Below are positions 41,560-52,212 of a DNA stretch of 64,000 nt, piece by piece; position 1 is the first letter of the stretch; each line of letters opens with the position of its first letter. The DNA lies in NCBI GenBank assembly GCA_001599755.1, contig BCHX01000004.1:2418001-2482000 (forward strand), read 5' to 3'. This DNA is from Gliomastix tumulicola. Lineage: Eukaryota > Ascomycota > Sordariomycetes > Hypocreales > Bionectriaceae. The notes beneath the pieces are model-generated. The model was not told where the DNA came from, made no database searches, and was given only the letters and a program-made list of their open reading frames with translations. Made by a program: the position numbers and the translations under genes.

Positions 41560-44373
41560 ATGACTGGCCGGCGCGACTTCCTGAGCCAGCCGGCTCCCGA
41601 AAACTACGTCGCTGGCCTGGGTCGCGGCGCGACGGGCTTCACGACACGATCCGACCTCGGCCCCGCGCGCGAAGGCCCCAGCGAAGACCAGATCAAGGAG
41701 GCGCTCGCCAAGCGCGCGCAGCAGCTGGGCCTCGCGCCCGAGGGGGGCAAGAAGGGCGCGGCCGCGGCCGCGGCCGCCAAGGACGACGATGAGGGCGACG
41801 ACGAGCAGCGGTACCAGGACCCGGACAACGAGGTCGGGCTCTTCGCGGGCGGCGTGTACGACAAGGACGACGAGGAGGCGGACCAGATCTGGGACTGGGT
41901 AGAGGAGCGGATGGACAGGCGGAAGCGGCAGCGCGAGGCGCGCGAGAAGGCCGACCAGGACGAGTACGAGCGCAACAACCCCAAGATCCAGCAGCAGTTC
42001 ACCGACCTGAAGCGCGCGTTATCGACCGTCACCGACGACGAGTGGGCGAACCTGCCAGAGGTGGGCGACCTCACGGGCAAGAACCGGCGGAACAAGCAGG
42101 CCCTGCGGCAGCGGTTCTACGCCGTGCCGGACAGCGTGCTCGCCGCGGCTCGAGACTCCTCGGAGATGGGGACGACGGTGGCGGAGGAGGGCTCCGCGTC
42201 GTCGGCGGGCGGTGATTCTGCAGACGGGACGATGACGAACTTTGCCAAGATCGGTGCGGCTCGAGACAAGGTGCTCAAGTCCAGGCTGGAGCAGGCGTCA
42301 CAGACCGCCGGTGGCGACTCGGTAGCAGGAAGCGCGACGAGTATCGACCCACAAGGGTACTTGACCAGCCTTGGGAAGATCCAGATGCCCGAGAGCCAGG
42401 CGCAGGTGGGCGACATCAACCGTGTGCGCGAGCTGCTGCAGTCGGTCGTCAAGACGAACCCAAACAACGCGCTAGGTTGGATCGCCGCCGCAAGACTGGA
42501 GGAGCTGGCGGGCAAGATCGTGTCGGCCCGCAAGACCATCGACCAGGGCTGCCAGCGCTGCCCGAAGAGCGAAGACGCGTGGCTGGAGAACATCCGACTC
42601 AACCACGACTCCCAGAACGCCAAGGTCATTGCGAGGAGAGCCATCGAGGCCAACGGCCGCTCGGTGAGGCTCTGGGTCGAGGCCATGAGGCTGGAGACGC
42701 TACCTAGCAACAAGAAGAGGGTCATCCGGCAAGCCCTCGACTTCATTCCGGAATCCGAAGCCCTGTGGAAGGAAGCCGTAAACCTGGAGGAGGACGTCAA
42801 CGACGCCAAGATCATGCTCGCCAAGGCCACCGAGCTCATCCCGCTGTCCGTGGATCTATGGCTGGCACTGGCTCGACTGGAGACGCCCAAGAACGCACAG
42901 CAGGTCCTCAACAGGGCGCGCAAGGCCGTGCCGACGTCCTACGAGATCTGGATCGCCGCCGCGCGACTCCAGGAGCAGCTCGGCGAGGGCAAGAAGGTCA
43001 ACGTCATGAAGCGCGCCGTGCAGATGCTCGCCAGGGAATCCGCCATGCCCAAGCGGGAGGAGTGGATCGCCGAGGCCGAGAAGTGCGAGGAGGAAGGCGC
43101 AGAGGTCACGTGCGAGAACATCATCCGCGAGACGCTAGGCTGGGGCCTCGACGAGGACGACGACCGCAAGGACACGTGGATGGAGGACGCGCGCGCGAGC
43201 ATCAACCGCGGCCGGTACGGCACCGCGCGGGCCATCTACGCCTACGCGCTGCGTGTCTTCGTCAACAGCAAGACGATGTGGATGGCCGCGGCGGATCTGG
43301 AGAGGAATCACGGGGCCAAGGAGTCGCTGTGGCAGGTGCTGGAGAAGGCCGTCGAGGCGTGCCCCAACAGCGAGGACTTGTGGATGATGCTGGCCAAGGA
43401 GAAGTGGCAGGCTGGCGAGGTGGACGGCGCGCGTCTGGTCCTCAAGCGTGCCTTCGACCGAAACCCCAACAGCGAGGATATCTGGCTGGCAGCCGTGAAG
43501 CTCGAGTCGGAGAACGACAAGGAGGAGGAGGCCAGGAAGCTGCTGGAGGCTGCGAGAGAAAAGGCGCCCACAGACCGTGTCTGGATGAAGAGCATCGTCT
43601 TCGAACGTGTCCTGGGCAACGTGGAGGCAGCATTCGACCTCGTATCGCAAGCCCTGCAGCTCTTCCCCGCGTCCGCCAAGCTCTGGATGCTCAAGGGCCA
43701 GATCTACGAAGACCTAGGCAAGATCGGCCAAGCCAGGGAAGCATACGCCACGGGTGTCAAGGCCGTGCCCAAATCCGTGGCCCTATGGCTCCTCTACTCA
43801 CGACTCGAAGAGAACGCCGGTCTCGTCGTCAAGGCCCGCTCGGTGCTCGACCGTGCCAGGCTAGCCGTCCCCAAGAACGCCGAGCTCTGGACCGAATCGG
43901 TACGGCTCGAGAGGCGCGCCGGCAACGTGGCCCAGGCCAAGTCCATGATGGCGCGCGCCCAGCAGGAGGTGCCCAAGTCCGGCCTCCTCTGGCTCGAGCA
44001 GATCTGGCACCTGGAGCCGCGCACGCAGCGCAAGCCCCGCAGTCTCGAGGCCATCAAGAAGGTCGACAGCGACCCGATCCTGTTCGCGGCCGTCGCCCGC
44101 ATCTTCTGGGTGGACCGCAAGCTGGAGAAGGCGCAGAACTGGTTCGAGAAGGCGCTCGTGCTCGACAGCGACCAGGGCGACAGCTGGGCGTGGTACTACA
44201 AGTTCCTCCTGCAGCACGGCACCGAGGAGAAGAGGCTCGACGTGGTCACCAAGTGCGTGCTTAACGAGCCGCGGCACGGGGAGGTCTGGCAGAGGGTGGC
44301 CAAGGACCCCAAGAATGCCAGGAAGAAGACGGAGGAGATTCTCAAGTTGGTGGCGGATGAGCTACAGTCTTGA
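41560..44373 (+). CDS. PRP6: Pre-mRNA splicing factor Prp6 (U4/U6.U5 tri-snRNP)
   Basis: Intronless, 937 residues. Prp6 bridges U5 and U4/U6 within the tri-snRNP. The N-terminal PRP1_N domain is diagnostic: DFLSQPAPENYVAGLGRGAT, GFTTRSDLGPARE, DPDNEVGLFAGGVYDKDDEE, then QFTDLKRALSTVTDDEWANL with PEVGDLTGKNRR. From about 300 to the end there are many HAT/TPR helical repeats with the pattern W-x-x-x-A-x-x-E (LWLALARLE, LWMMLAKEKW, DIWLAAVKLE, LWLLYSRLEE). The Met at 41560 was chosen over the earlier in-frame start because the family begins a few residues before DFL. High GC gives long false frames on the other strand and in frame 3. Confidence 0.97.
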   Translation: MTGRRDFLSQPAPENYVAGLGRGATGFTTRSDLGPAREGPSEDQIKEALAKRAQQLGLAPEGGKKGAAAAAAAKDDDEGDDEQRYQDPDNEVGLFAGGVYDKDDEEADQIWDWVEERMDRRKRQREAREKADQDEYERNNPKIQQQFTDLKRALSTVTDDEWANLPEVGDLTGKNRRNKQALRQRFYAVPDSVLAAARDSSEMGTTVAEEGSASSAGGDSADGTMTNFAKIGAARDKVLKSRLEQASQTAGGDSVAGSATSIDPQGYLTSLGKIQMPESQAQVGDINRVRELLQSVVKTNPNNALGWIAAARLEELAGKIVSARKTIDQGCQRCPKSEDAWLENIRLNHDSQNAKVIARRAIEANGRSVRLWVEAMRLETLPSNKKRVIRQALDFIPESEALWKEAVNLEEDVNDAKIMLAKATELIPLSVDLWLALARLETPKNAQQVLNRARKAVPTSYEIWIAAARLQEQLGEGKKVNVMKRAVQMLARESAMPKREEWIAEAEKCEEEGAEVTCENIIRETLGWGLDEDDDRKDTWMEDARASINRGRYGTARAIYAYALRVFVNSKTMWMAAADLERNHGAKESLWQVLEKAVEACPNSEDLWMMLAKEKWQAGEVDGARLVLKRAFDRNPNSEDIWLAAVKLESENDKEEEARKLLEAAREKAPTDRVWMKSIVFERVLGNVEAAFDLVSQALQLFPASAKLWMLKGQIYEDLGKIGQAREAYATGVKAVPKSVALWLLYSRLEENAGLVVKARSVLDRARLAVPKNAELWTESVRLERRAGNVAQAKSMMARAQQEVPKSGLLWLEQIWHLEPRTQRKPRSLEAIKKVDSDPILFAAVARIFWVDRKLEKAQNWFEKALVLDSDQGDSWAWYYKFLLQHGTEEKRLDVVTKCVLNEPRHGEVWQRVAKDPKNARKKTEEILKLVADELQS

Positions 44374-44845
44374 TGCAGTAGCTGTGTTGTACGTCTACTT
44401 CCTTTCCTCTTTGCGTCTGGGTTTTTGGTTGGGTCATGGTCATGTTATATTAGGGTATCATCTGGCAGGGCGTTCAGACTCTGGTTTCACTACTGGTCTT
44501 CTTTTTTTTAGATGCCCCTAGAATGGATTTGAAGAGAGACAAAGACATCTCGGAACTACCTATAGAAATGTCTTCTCAAGGATGGTCAGTTAACGAGGTA
44601 GTATATTCAGAGACTTTGGCTGCAGACAAGCGCTCAGCAGCGCACCATTAACAAGACTCCATTAAACGTATCGCCACAGCAGGCACAAGGCAGCTGGCAC
44701 CAAGACTATCGATGCCTGTTGGGACCAACTGCATCGGAACCCTGGTGTCTCCCCTCCTGGCCCATTGGCGCTTCGATTCCTTCTTGCTTAAGCTGAAAAA
44801 CTCCTTATTTACCCAATGGCCACGGCGTCAATTCGTCGCGTCGGA
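44374..44845. other. Convergent 3' region, nothing seen
   Basis: Short T-rich stretch between PRP6 and the next minus-strand gene; 3' UTRs only. Confidence 0.6.
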
Positions 44846-45685
44846 TTACTTGCTGCCGCCGCCGCCAAACCAGCCCGAAATGCCACTCTTGGCCTTGGCG
44901 GTGCCCTCCTGGACGGTGTTGTCGAACTTGTCGGCCGCTTTGATGGCCTCTGCCTTGGCGTCCTTTGCGAACGCCTCGGCGTTGCTCTTGGCCCTGCCAG
45001 CCTGCTTGTCGGCCTCGGCGACCTATTTGCGAGAAAAGAAAAACACCCGTTAGCGCGTCTGTATCTCACAACTTGGTTGGACGGTGATTTTTTTTTTTGC
45101 AGCTTGCTTGAGCTTGTCGTGAATCGCCTGCTTGCGTCCCGCAAATCTGGACCGAGGTGGAGATGCCAGCCGTGACGTAAAGCAGGGATTGGACGATCCA
45201 AGCACAAGACAGGCAGAGAGGCCCCTCCGGAGCTACAGCTCCTGCAGCTCTCCACCCTGGCTGGTAAAATGCATGATGGGAAATGGTGAAGGTGAAGGTG
45301 AAGAGTTTTTTTTTTTTTTGGCGATTGCCCTCATGGTAGGAGACGCGGAGGGGTGAGGGGACGACATACAGCCTTGTCGAGCTGGGCGCCAGCCTTCTCG
45401 CCGTAGCCCTTGAGCTCCTTCTCGGCGTTGGGGGAGCTGCCCGGCAGATGGGACTTGACGCTGGCGGAAGCCCTGTGCACGTCGCCTGGGATTGGGAAGT
45501 CAGATGAAAATCACTCTCTTTAGGAAGATAATTCAAATAGTGGTTCGACGACCAGAGTTCGAGGGTAGCGTACTCTCAAACTTGTTCTCAGCAGCCTTTG
45601 CGTCTCCGCCGGCGCTGTAGAAGTAGTAGCCGACACCGCCAGCGGCAGCGAGGCCGAGGAAGAGGGGAGCTCGGGACTTGGACAT
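44846..45685 (-). CDS. Small membrane-anchored helical protein (calcofluor-hypersensitive-like)
   Basis: Exons 45685-45574, 45485-45370 and 45022-44846; 134 residues. An N-terminal hydrophobic segment PLFLGLAAAGGVGYYFYSAG (residues 7-26) anchors it; then comes a long Ala/Lys/Glu-rich amphipathic helix (KELKGYGEKAGAQLDKAVAE, NAEAFAKDAKAEAIKAADKF) and a Gly tail WFGGGGSK. Similar fungal proteins carry the database name calcofluor white hypersensitive protein, without a defined activity. The second intron is long for this window (347 nt). Inside it lies a possible coding-like piece (reads GRKQAIHDKLKQAA on the minus strand near 45130-45095) but it lacks a good donor, so I left it out. Confidence 0.75.
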
Positions 45686-46238
45686 GGTTTCGGTTTGATT
45701 TGTCGTTCCTTGGTTTGTATGAAAGGAGTGAAATGTGTGGAAGGGAAGGAGGAAAGAAAATGGAATGGAGAGGAGATGAGGGGAGGGAGGATATTGGGGG
45801 AACGGATCGAGAGGGCAGCTCAGGTGACTTAATGCGTCGATGTCGAGCTCAGGAATCGATCTCGTCACATCGTCAGGGCAGTCTTGGCCCCTTCCAGCAG
45901 GGAAAACAGCAGCTACAGAAGCTACAGCAGCAGGCGCCGTTCCAGCAAGAAAAACAAGCAGCAAAACAGCAAATGGTGACGTGATTAGCGACCTGGATGC
46001 AGGTGCCAATTGCTCTTTTCGGCAGCAAAAATGCACTATATGCACAAGGGCAAAGGGCGCTAGCGAGCTCCTCCCCGCAATGTGATCCCGATCCCACTGT
46101 ATCCAGTGATCCACCCCGCTAACAAATTGTAAAATCCGATTCTTCACCCATCCAGAGCCCGGAAACGTCAACGTGGGTTCCATGCTCAGTACTACTAGTA
46201 CTCGGTCACCAACAAGCCTGACTCTGCCCGGCCCGCGA
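45686..46238. other. Promoter region of the small helical protein
   Basis: Contains CAGCAG/CTACAG-type repeats near 45905-45965 and nothing gene-like. Confidence 0.5.
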
Positions 46239-47680
46239 TCAGGCTTGCTCTTCTACGAGGACAAAGGTGCCGTACGCGACTGCGTCTCTCTCCTGCTGCG
46301 CCGCGAAGCCGTGGTGCTCGGCAGCAGCCACGCCGTTGTCGTTGTCGTTGTTGTTGTGGTCGCGGCCCGTCCCAGACTCGACCTTCCACACGATGACGGC
46401 GCGGAGGAAGCCCAGGAAGGCGGTCACCCACATCCACATGCAGCAGCCCGTGATGACGCCCTTGACCGCGCGGCTCTCCTGGTCGAGGCACTGCGCCACG
46501 AGTGTGACTGCTGCCAGTGTCGTGAGGAGGAGCACGGCTGCTTGGAGGTAGAGGTGCGCCACGGACGAGAGTGGTCGGACTTCGTGTGTGACGAGGATGC
46601 CGAAGCACAGGAGGAGCAGGGCGCCGACCAGCGGTTCTCCAAATGTCCAGAGCCTTGAGACGTTGTCAGAGTTGAACGATCTTCAACAGTCGGGGGGGGG
46701 GGGGGACCAGAAGAGAGGGGAACGTACCAGGTCCAGAAATCCCCATCAGCTGCTGTCTTCTTCGACACCGTTATCCACACAAGCGCACTGCCCACTACCA
46801 AGAGCACCATGCACTCCAAGCCAAGCATGAAGCCATGCATGCTGGATGACATTGATGTCAGCCTCCTCCGAAATCTAGGGAGCGCTCCTGCTGTGTCGCC
46901 GTCTTCCTCTCGGAGCAGCAGGACCAGCCGCACCCCATCTCTTATACCTCGTCTCCGTGCTGTCTCCTCCACTGATATCTGATGCTTTTGTCCCTCGCCG
47001 CCATGGGCAGTGGATGATGTTCTCAGGACCGTGTTCGCAGGGCTGCCAGTCATGCTGCTGCGGTCATCGCCGCTTCGTGAGATGTACTCCGGGAACGGCG
47101 TCAGAGGGTAGTTCGAGGACGCGGAGCTCGCTCTGCTATCGTCTTCGCTGGGCGGTATCGTGAGGAGCACCGGCCCCCTCACCGTATCGGTGGAATCCGA
47201 CCGTTCGTGGCCGCGATGCTGATGATGGCTGGATCGCCCCTCCGCATCACCAGACAGAGTCGACGCGAACGAGGGCGAAAGCAGAGAAGGCGGGTCATTA
47301 CTATTCCTCATGATGAAGGGGAGCCTGAAGGCCGCATTTCCTCCTTCTCCGTTCGTGAGCCCGGGCGTCCCAGGCGGCGCACTTAGATCAGCAGGCGCCG
47401 TGCGCTGTCTAATGAGCGGCGCCGAGGTGGGCTGGCCGCCGCCGCCGCGTGGCGGGGGAGAGGAGGCATAGTAAGACGGATCCAGCGTGTATCCCGCGTG
47501 GCTCGTGTGTGAGGACGCCGACTTGGATGACGAGTTTGACGGTGACGGCGATGGCGACGGCGATGCCTGGGGCAGTGAGATGCGCGGTGGCACGTTTGGG
47601 CGGTGCATGATGCTGCTGGACCGCCTGCCCATCGGCGGCCAGGCTTCCGCGCGGCCGTTGATACCGTAGTCGTCCTCCAT
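46239..47680 (-). CDS. Four-helix membrane protein with disordered N-terminus, function unknown
   Basis: Exons 47680-46728 and 46653-46239; intron of 74 nt containing a run of 14 C on the coding strand. 455 residues. Residues 1-260 are Ser/Pro-rich and disordered (SLPQASPSPSPSPSNSSSKS). Four hydrophobic segments follow: GFMLGLECMVLLVVGSALVW, LVGALLLLCFGILVTHE, LYLQAAVLLLTTLAAVTLVA and GCCMWMWVTAFLGFLRAVIV. A conserved-looking motif ISVEETARRRGIRDGVRLVL precedes the first. The ATG at 47680 (MEDDYGINGR) was preferred to the earlier one at 47725. I do not recognise the family. Confidence 0.72.
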
Positions 47681-48375
47681 GCGAGGGATGTTGAGAGAAA
47701 ACCAATACTGCAGAAATCCCTCCAAGGGTGTGTGCGCGCGCGTGAAGTTGCGCGTGGAGGATTATATCATGAAATCTCAGAGAAATTCCAAAGGGAGGGA
47801 GAAACACAGACCTCGGCTAGGCCCCAGGTATGCTGCTCTCCTCCCTAGAAAGACGACCCTGACGTCGAGCTGAAGCGAAAGTGAGGAACGAATCAAATAC
47901 CTGTCTCAAGCTGAACTTGGAACACAAAGATTGATCGAGACTCGGAGAATAGTGGCAAAAAACAACAAATAACAGAAAAGGGAAAAAAAAATAATCCCAA
48001 AATTTTCACCGATAGGATAATCAGAAGCAATGTTGCATGCCATGCCATGCCCCGTGCAACTATTGGATTTTCCCCCCCAAGAATCTCACCGACCAAGCTT
48101 TCCTTTGTTCTTTGACATCATACCCAGCACACACCCATCCAGTCATGTGCTGATCGGGATGTCCGCACGCGAGTTACACATTGCTTTGCATGATCTCATG
48201 ATCGCCGGGTCAGCACGGCCTTACTCTCTCTCTCTCTCACTTTCTCTTTGTGTGTGTTTCACGTTTGAATCGCTCGGCAATGGGTTTGACATCTCAGCGT
48301 ACATTGTATATATATTAGTAGTCGTACATATATCGTCGTGATAGTGGGATAGAAGGGACACATAGGGGGCTTTCT
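47681..48375. other. Intergenic region, nothing supported
   Basis: Promoter of the membrane-protein gene and 3' region of the peroxin gene. Contains GCATGCCATGCCATGCC near 48034 and a CT microsatellite at 48225-48240. Confidence 0.5.
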
Positions 48376-50547
48376 TTATTCCAGATTCATCCGTGCCTCG
48401 TCGCCGATGCCCCATTGCCCGCCGTCCTTGCCCTGCGCCTGCAGCTCCAGCTCGACCTCGATGCCCAGACCGCTCACGTCCTCCTCCTCGCTCAGCACGG
48501 TGCTGGTGCTGCGCGTGCGCTGCCGCTCCAGCCTGGCCTTCCCCTGTGACGACTCCGTCTTCTCGCCGCCGGCCCCCGTCGTCGTCGTCGCAGTCGTCGC
48601 CGTCGACTTGTCGGTGCCGCGCCGCCTCAGCGACGGCGGGCGGAAGACCCAGGACTTGGAGGACGTGGAGTGCACGGAGAGCGAGTCGTCGCCGCCGCCG
48701 CCACCGCCACCGCCACCGGGGGGCTGCTTGCTGGCCTCGTCGGCGCGCGAGGCGTGGTGCGTGTCGGCGGGCGTCTGGTCGAGGAAGGGCAGGGCGGGCT
48801 CGGAGCGCATGGGCGAGATCATCTTCTCGTTGGCGGTCGAGTATTTGCCGTGGTGCAGGTCGGCCGTGGAGGCGGCGGCCTTGTAGTCGTTGCCGTCGAG
48901 CTCGTGCGCCGTGGCCGGCTCGTCGATCTCGACCAGTTCGGCGTCGCGGTACCATTTCCTGCGGCGCGTCCAGCGGCCCCAGCCGTCTGCGCCTCGGCGG
49001 CCGTTTTGCCACTGAGGGAGTGGTCAGCATGTGGTGATTTCTGTGTGTGATGGGGGAGGGGAGGGGGGAGTAGAGCGGCATACCTTGTTATCGTAGTAGA
49101 CCCATCCATTCTTGCCCTCCTCGCTGTCGTAGTCAACGGGACCGTACTCATCCGGCACGCCGTCCACCCTCCACGAGCTCTTGTCCGCCCACCGCCACCG
49201 CATGTGGCCGCCGTCGTCCACCTCGGGCAGCTCGAACTCGTCCTTGGGCGGCACACCGTTGTTATGCTCGTCCGTCCAGGCCGGCCGCTCGTACGCGAAC
49301 AGGTTGTTCGTCCAGCCGAGCCCGACCCAGCGCCGCTGGTTCTCGAAGATGATGAAGGTGAACTTGACGCCGGCGCTCTTGGCGCTGCCGGAGCGGCGGT
49401 GGCTGATGGCCATGCTCGGCTTCCGGATGCTGCCCTTTGCGAGCTCGGACTCGCTGCTCGCCCGCGCCGAGGCGGCGGCCTTGCCGTCCGCGTCCGCCTC
49501 GACCGAGCCCTTGGGCGGCTGCGCCGTCTTGGGCGGGTTCTCGAAGTGCAGGCCCGTGATGGCCGACGCCAGCCGCCGGACGGACGCGCTCCGCCACAGG
49601 ATCGTCCGCGACACCCGCATGACCCGGCAGTGCCAGGTCAGCACGAGCGTCCCGCCCAGCAGCACGACCCTCCGCGTCGTCACGATCCGCCACGGCGGCG
49701 CGGCCAGCGCCACCCAGAAGGGCGTGACGACGAGCAGCCGCACGAACATGGCCGTCAGCGCGGGCTTGGTCGTCGCGCTCGTGGGCGTCCGCTGCGTGCT
49801 GAGGAAGTCGGTCATCTCCAGCAGCGGCTCCAGCAGCACGTTGCAGCGCCCCGTCAGCTCCTTGAGCGTCTCGACAATCTCGTCCAGCGTCTTCTGGTGC
49901 TTCGTGCTCGTGACCTCGGAGTTGCCGCGCGTGTGCTTGCTCTGTTGCTGTGGCTGTTGTTGCTGCTGCTGCTGCTGCTGCTTCTCGGCGGCCGCCGCGG
50001 CCTTGCTCCCTTTCGCGGGTGTCGAGGGCACGCCACCGCCGCCGCCTCCGGCGGAGGGCGCGGGTTTTGCGCTCGGGTCCTTCGAGTCTCGGGCGGGCTC
50101 CGTCCAACCACTGCTGCTCAGGGGGCTGTACCGCCTCCCGTACATGCCCGCGATGAGCCCGACGCCCACCACGACGGGCCCCGCCCAGCGCACGACGAGG
50201 TCGCCATAGAGCACGATGGCCCAGAAGGCGCAGACGAGCAGGAAGCTCTGCCACGGGTCGCCGGAGCTCCAGGTCAGCAGCCCCGCGAGCGAGTTGAGCG
50301 GCAGGATGAACGGGTGGCTGTAGGCGAGGGCGCGGGTGATCTGGGGCGGGGTCGCCAGCAGCAGCGGGCTCTTCTGGTGGACGAGGATGGTGGAGCGGCG
50401 CGAGGAGCGCGACGGCGTGTTGGCGGAGAGCGTGACGGGCGAGAAGGCGGCGAAGGTCGGGGGCGCGGCGAGGGAGGAGGACGGCTGGGAGTCGTGGTAG
50501 GTTGACGGCGGCGAGACGCCGAGGTGTCCGTCGTCGCGCGAGGACAT
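48376..50547 (-). CDS. Pex23/Pex30-type peroxin with dysferlin (DysF) domain
   Basis: Exons 50547-49084 and 49011-48376, intron of 72 nt; 699 residues from ATG 50547. The frame is open upstream (TPWLLSQLSSPTP) and a CTAACC...CCCAAAG intron end near 50590 suggests a small 5' exon, so the true start may lie further upstream. The N-terminal half has hydrophobic segments (QSFLLVCAFWAIVLYGDLVV, GPVVVGVGLIAG; MFVRLLVVTPFWVALAAPPW). A polyglutamine tract (nine Q, then PQQQ) lies between them. The DysF pair is clear: FIIFENQRRWVGLGWTNNLF and, across the intron, GWVYYDNKWQNG...GWGRWTRRRKWYRDAELVE. These ER/peroxisome membrane proteins control peroxisome number and ER contact sites. Ends in an acidic tail. 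Confidence 0.88.
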
Positions 50548-52068
50548 GGGCGTGGGCGAGCTGAGTTGGGATAGGAGCCAGGGAGTTTCCTTTGGGGGAG
50601 GGGGAGGGTTAGCACGTTGAAGAACTGTGGTAGAGACCGTTGGCGGCGGAGGCGGGCGCAGACTCTCTTGCCCCGAGAGGTAGACCGAGGTAGACCAGAG
50701 AGCTTGACCGAAGATATGAGGTGGTGGGTGGAGGTTGGGACAGGATGGAGCTTGTGTGGATGATGACGATGACGACAAGGACAGAAAAGCAGCAGCGCCA
50801 GCGCAACCATGCACACTATCGGCAGTACCTATAGTAGGCAAGGGCGCAAAGTCCAGGGCGCGAGACCAGACTGCAAGGTATACCTAGTAGTAGGTAGGTA
50901 TTGAATTCGCACCACGTCGAGCAAGGGCAACCCAAACAGCTCCGAGACGCCAGCAAGGGGAAAAGGGCAGAGAAAGGGACACACCACGTACAAAGGCAGC
51001 CATTTAAGGCGGCACACGACCACTCGACAGAACGACACACAGCCTGATGCCGCCCGGGTCGGAATCGGGACACGGAATGTCCGACGCTGAAATAAACCCC
51101 CCCGGCGATGAACAAATTCAGACAGGAATTATGAACAATGCTACCTCGATGCGGACGCGCGCGTTGCGGCTGCCCTGGAGCGGAACCGCGAGCGTAACAC
51201 TGAGACTGGCAACGAATGTGGCGGGAGGGCCTTCATTGGTGAGTCGCCGTGGTCGCAGCTGTCGCAAGGGAGGGGGGGAAATCAGGGGGGAATCAGAGGG
51301 AAATCAGTTCTGCAGAGGGCACTGAGGACAGCGGGAGCAGCGCATGGCGTGACGGGGGGCGAGGATGGCGGTTTGGAAGATAGGCAGGTAGAGATGCTCA
51401 TGTGAGGAATTATGGTGATTGATTTAGGCGGCAGCTGACCATCTCATCTCATCTCCAGCTGTCACCCGAAAGCTCCAGCGGGTCACCACAGCTGTCAGGC
51501 GCTGAGAGCCGCTAAAGGCCGACAATCACATGCAAAATGGTGCTCCTCTCCGTTGCCGACAAAGGAAATGTATTCAGAGATTGACTATCAGCTAGATAAT
51601 AAATCATTATAAACGTGCGCATATTCCATCCATTTGTATGCCATAACATGCCGTATACCATCCATCTATCGTCTCATCCAGCAAATTCCAGACTCAATCT
51701 AACAACCACCCGTCCAGTCTCCTGCACTCAGCGAAGAGGAGCAGACGGGTTCGGGTACGCCAAACAGCCCTCCAAGAGGGCAGAATCTCGAGTCCCATTG
51801 GCTCAGCGTGAGAAGGGCAGTCGTGAAGCATGTTGCGTCCAACGTGAATCCGATGCCTTCCCCAGGACAGAGTCCAACGGCTACTCAAGACAGCCTCGAG
51901 TGTGCTGTATTTTTTTCGTTCAAACAAATGCAACTGCGTAAATGCAAAAAGAGGTTGAATGTCGGCAAGTGCCTGGCGGATTTTGGGAGGTGTGATGTCG
52001 ACGGTCAACCCTCAGGGCGGCTTCAGGTTGTGTCGTGATTCTTTAGAACAAAGGGAAAAGGCGTACCG
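50548..52068. other. Intergenic region, nothing supported apart from possible 5' exon
   Basis: The part up to about 50820 may hold the first exon of the DysF gene. The remainder has only short frames without features. Confidence 0.5.
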
Positions 52069-52212
52069 CTATGAGCGGTTGCACGAGTTGCAAGAGCCTA
52101 AAAATGCCACATTGTCAGTCAAAAGAAGAGCACAGATACAGAGTCAATGACACATACAGCCAGTGCCGCAGTTGCAGGTAGCAGCGGAGGAGCATCCACA
52201 GTTGCCAGCCAT
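52069..52212 (-). CDS. Copper-type metallothionein, 27 residues, two exons
   Basis: Too short for ordinary gene callers. Exon 1 is 52212-52158, exon 2 is 52097-52069; the 60-nt intron has GTATGT, a TGACTGAC-type branch region and TTTTTAG. The product starts MAGNCGCSSAATC and has seven cysteines at residues 5, 7, 13, 15, 19, 21 and 24. The spacing C-x-C-x5-C-x-C-x3-C-x-C-x2-C is the same as in the Neurospora crassa copper metallothionein. There is no aromatic residue, as expected. The intron interrupts the codon of Cys19. Without splicing the frame ends after 22 residues (GCMCH stop), losing the last two-cysteine block. Family role: Cu(I) chelation and detoxification, often copper-induced; an inducible element was not identified. 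Confidence 0.88.

Noticed and set aside
42765..44264. 499-codon frame within PRP6
   Set aside because: Alternative frame of a certain gene, Arg/Gly/Gln-rich, no known motif.
49204..50505. 433-codon frame antisense to the DysF peroxin gene
   Set aside because: Composition (Arg/Gly/His runs) is the shadow of a GC-rich gene; the opposite strand carries clear DysF motifs.
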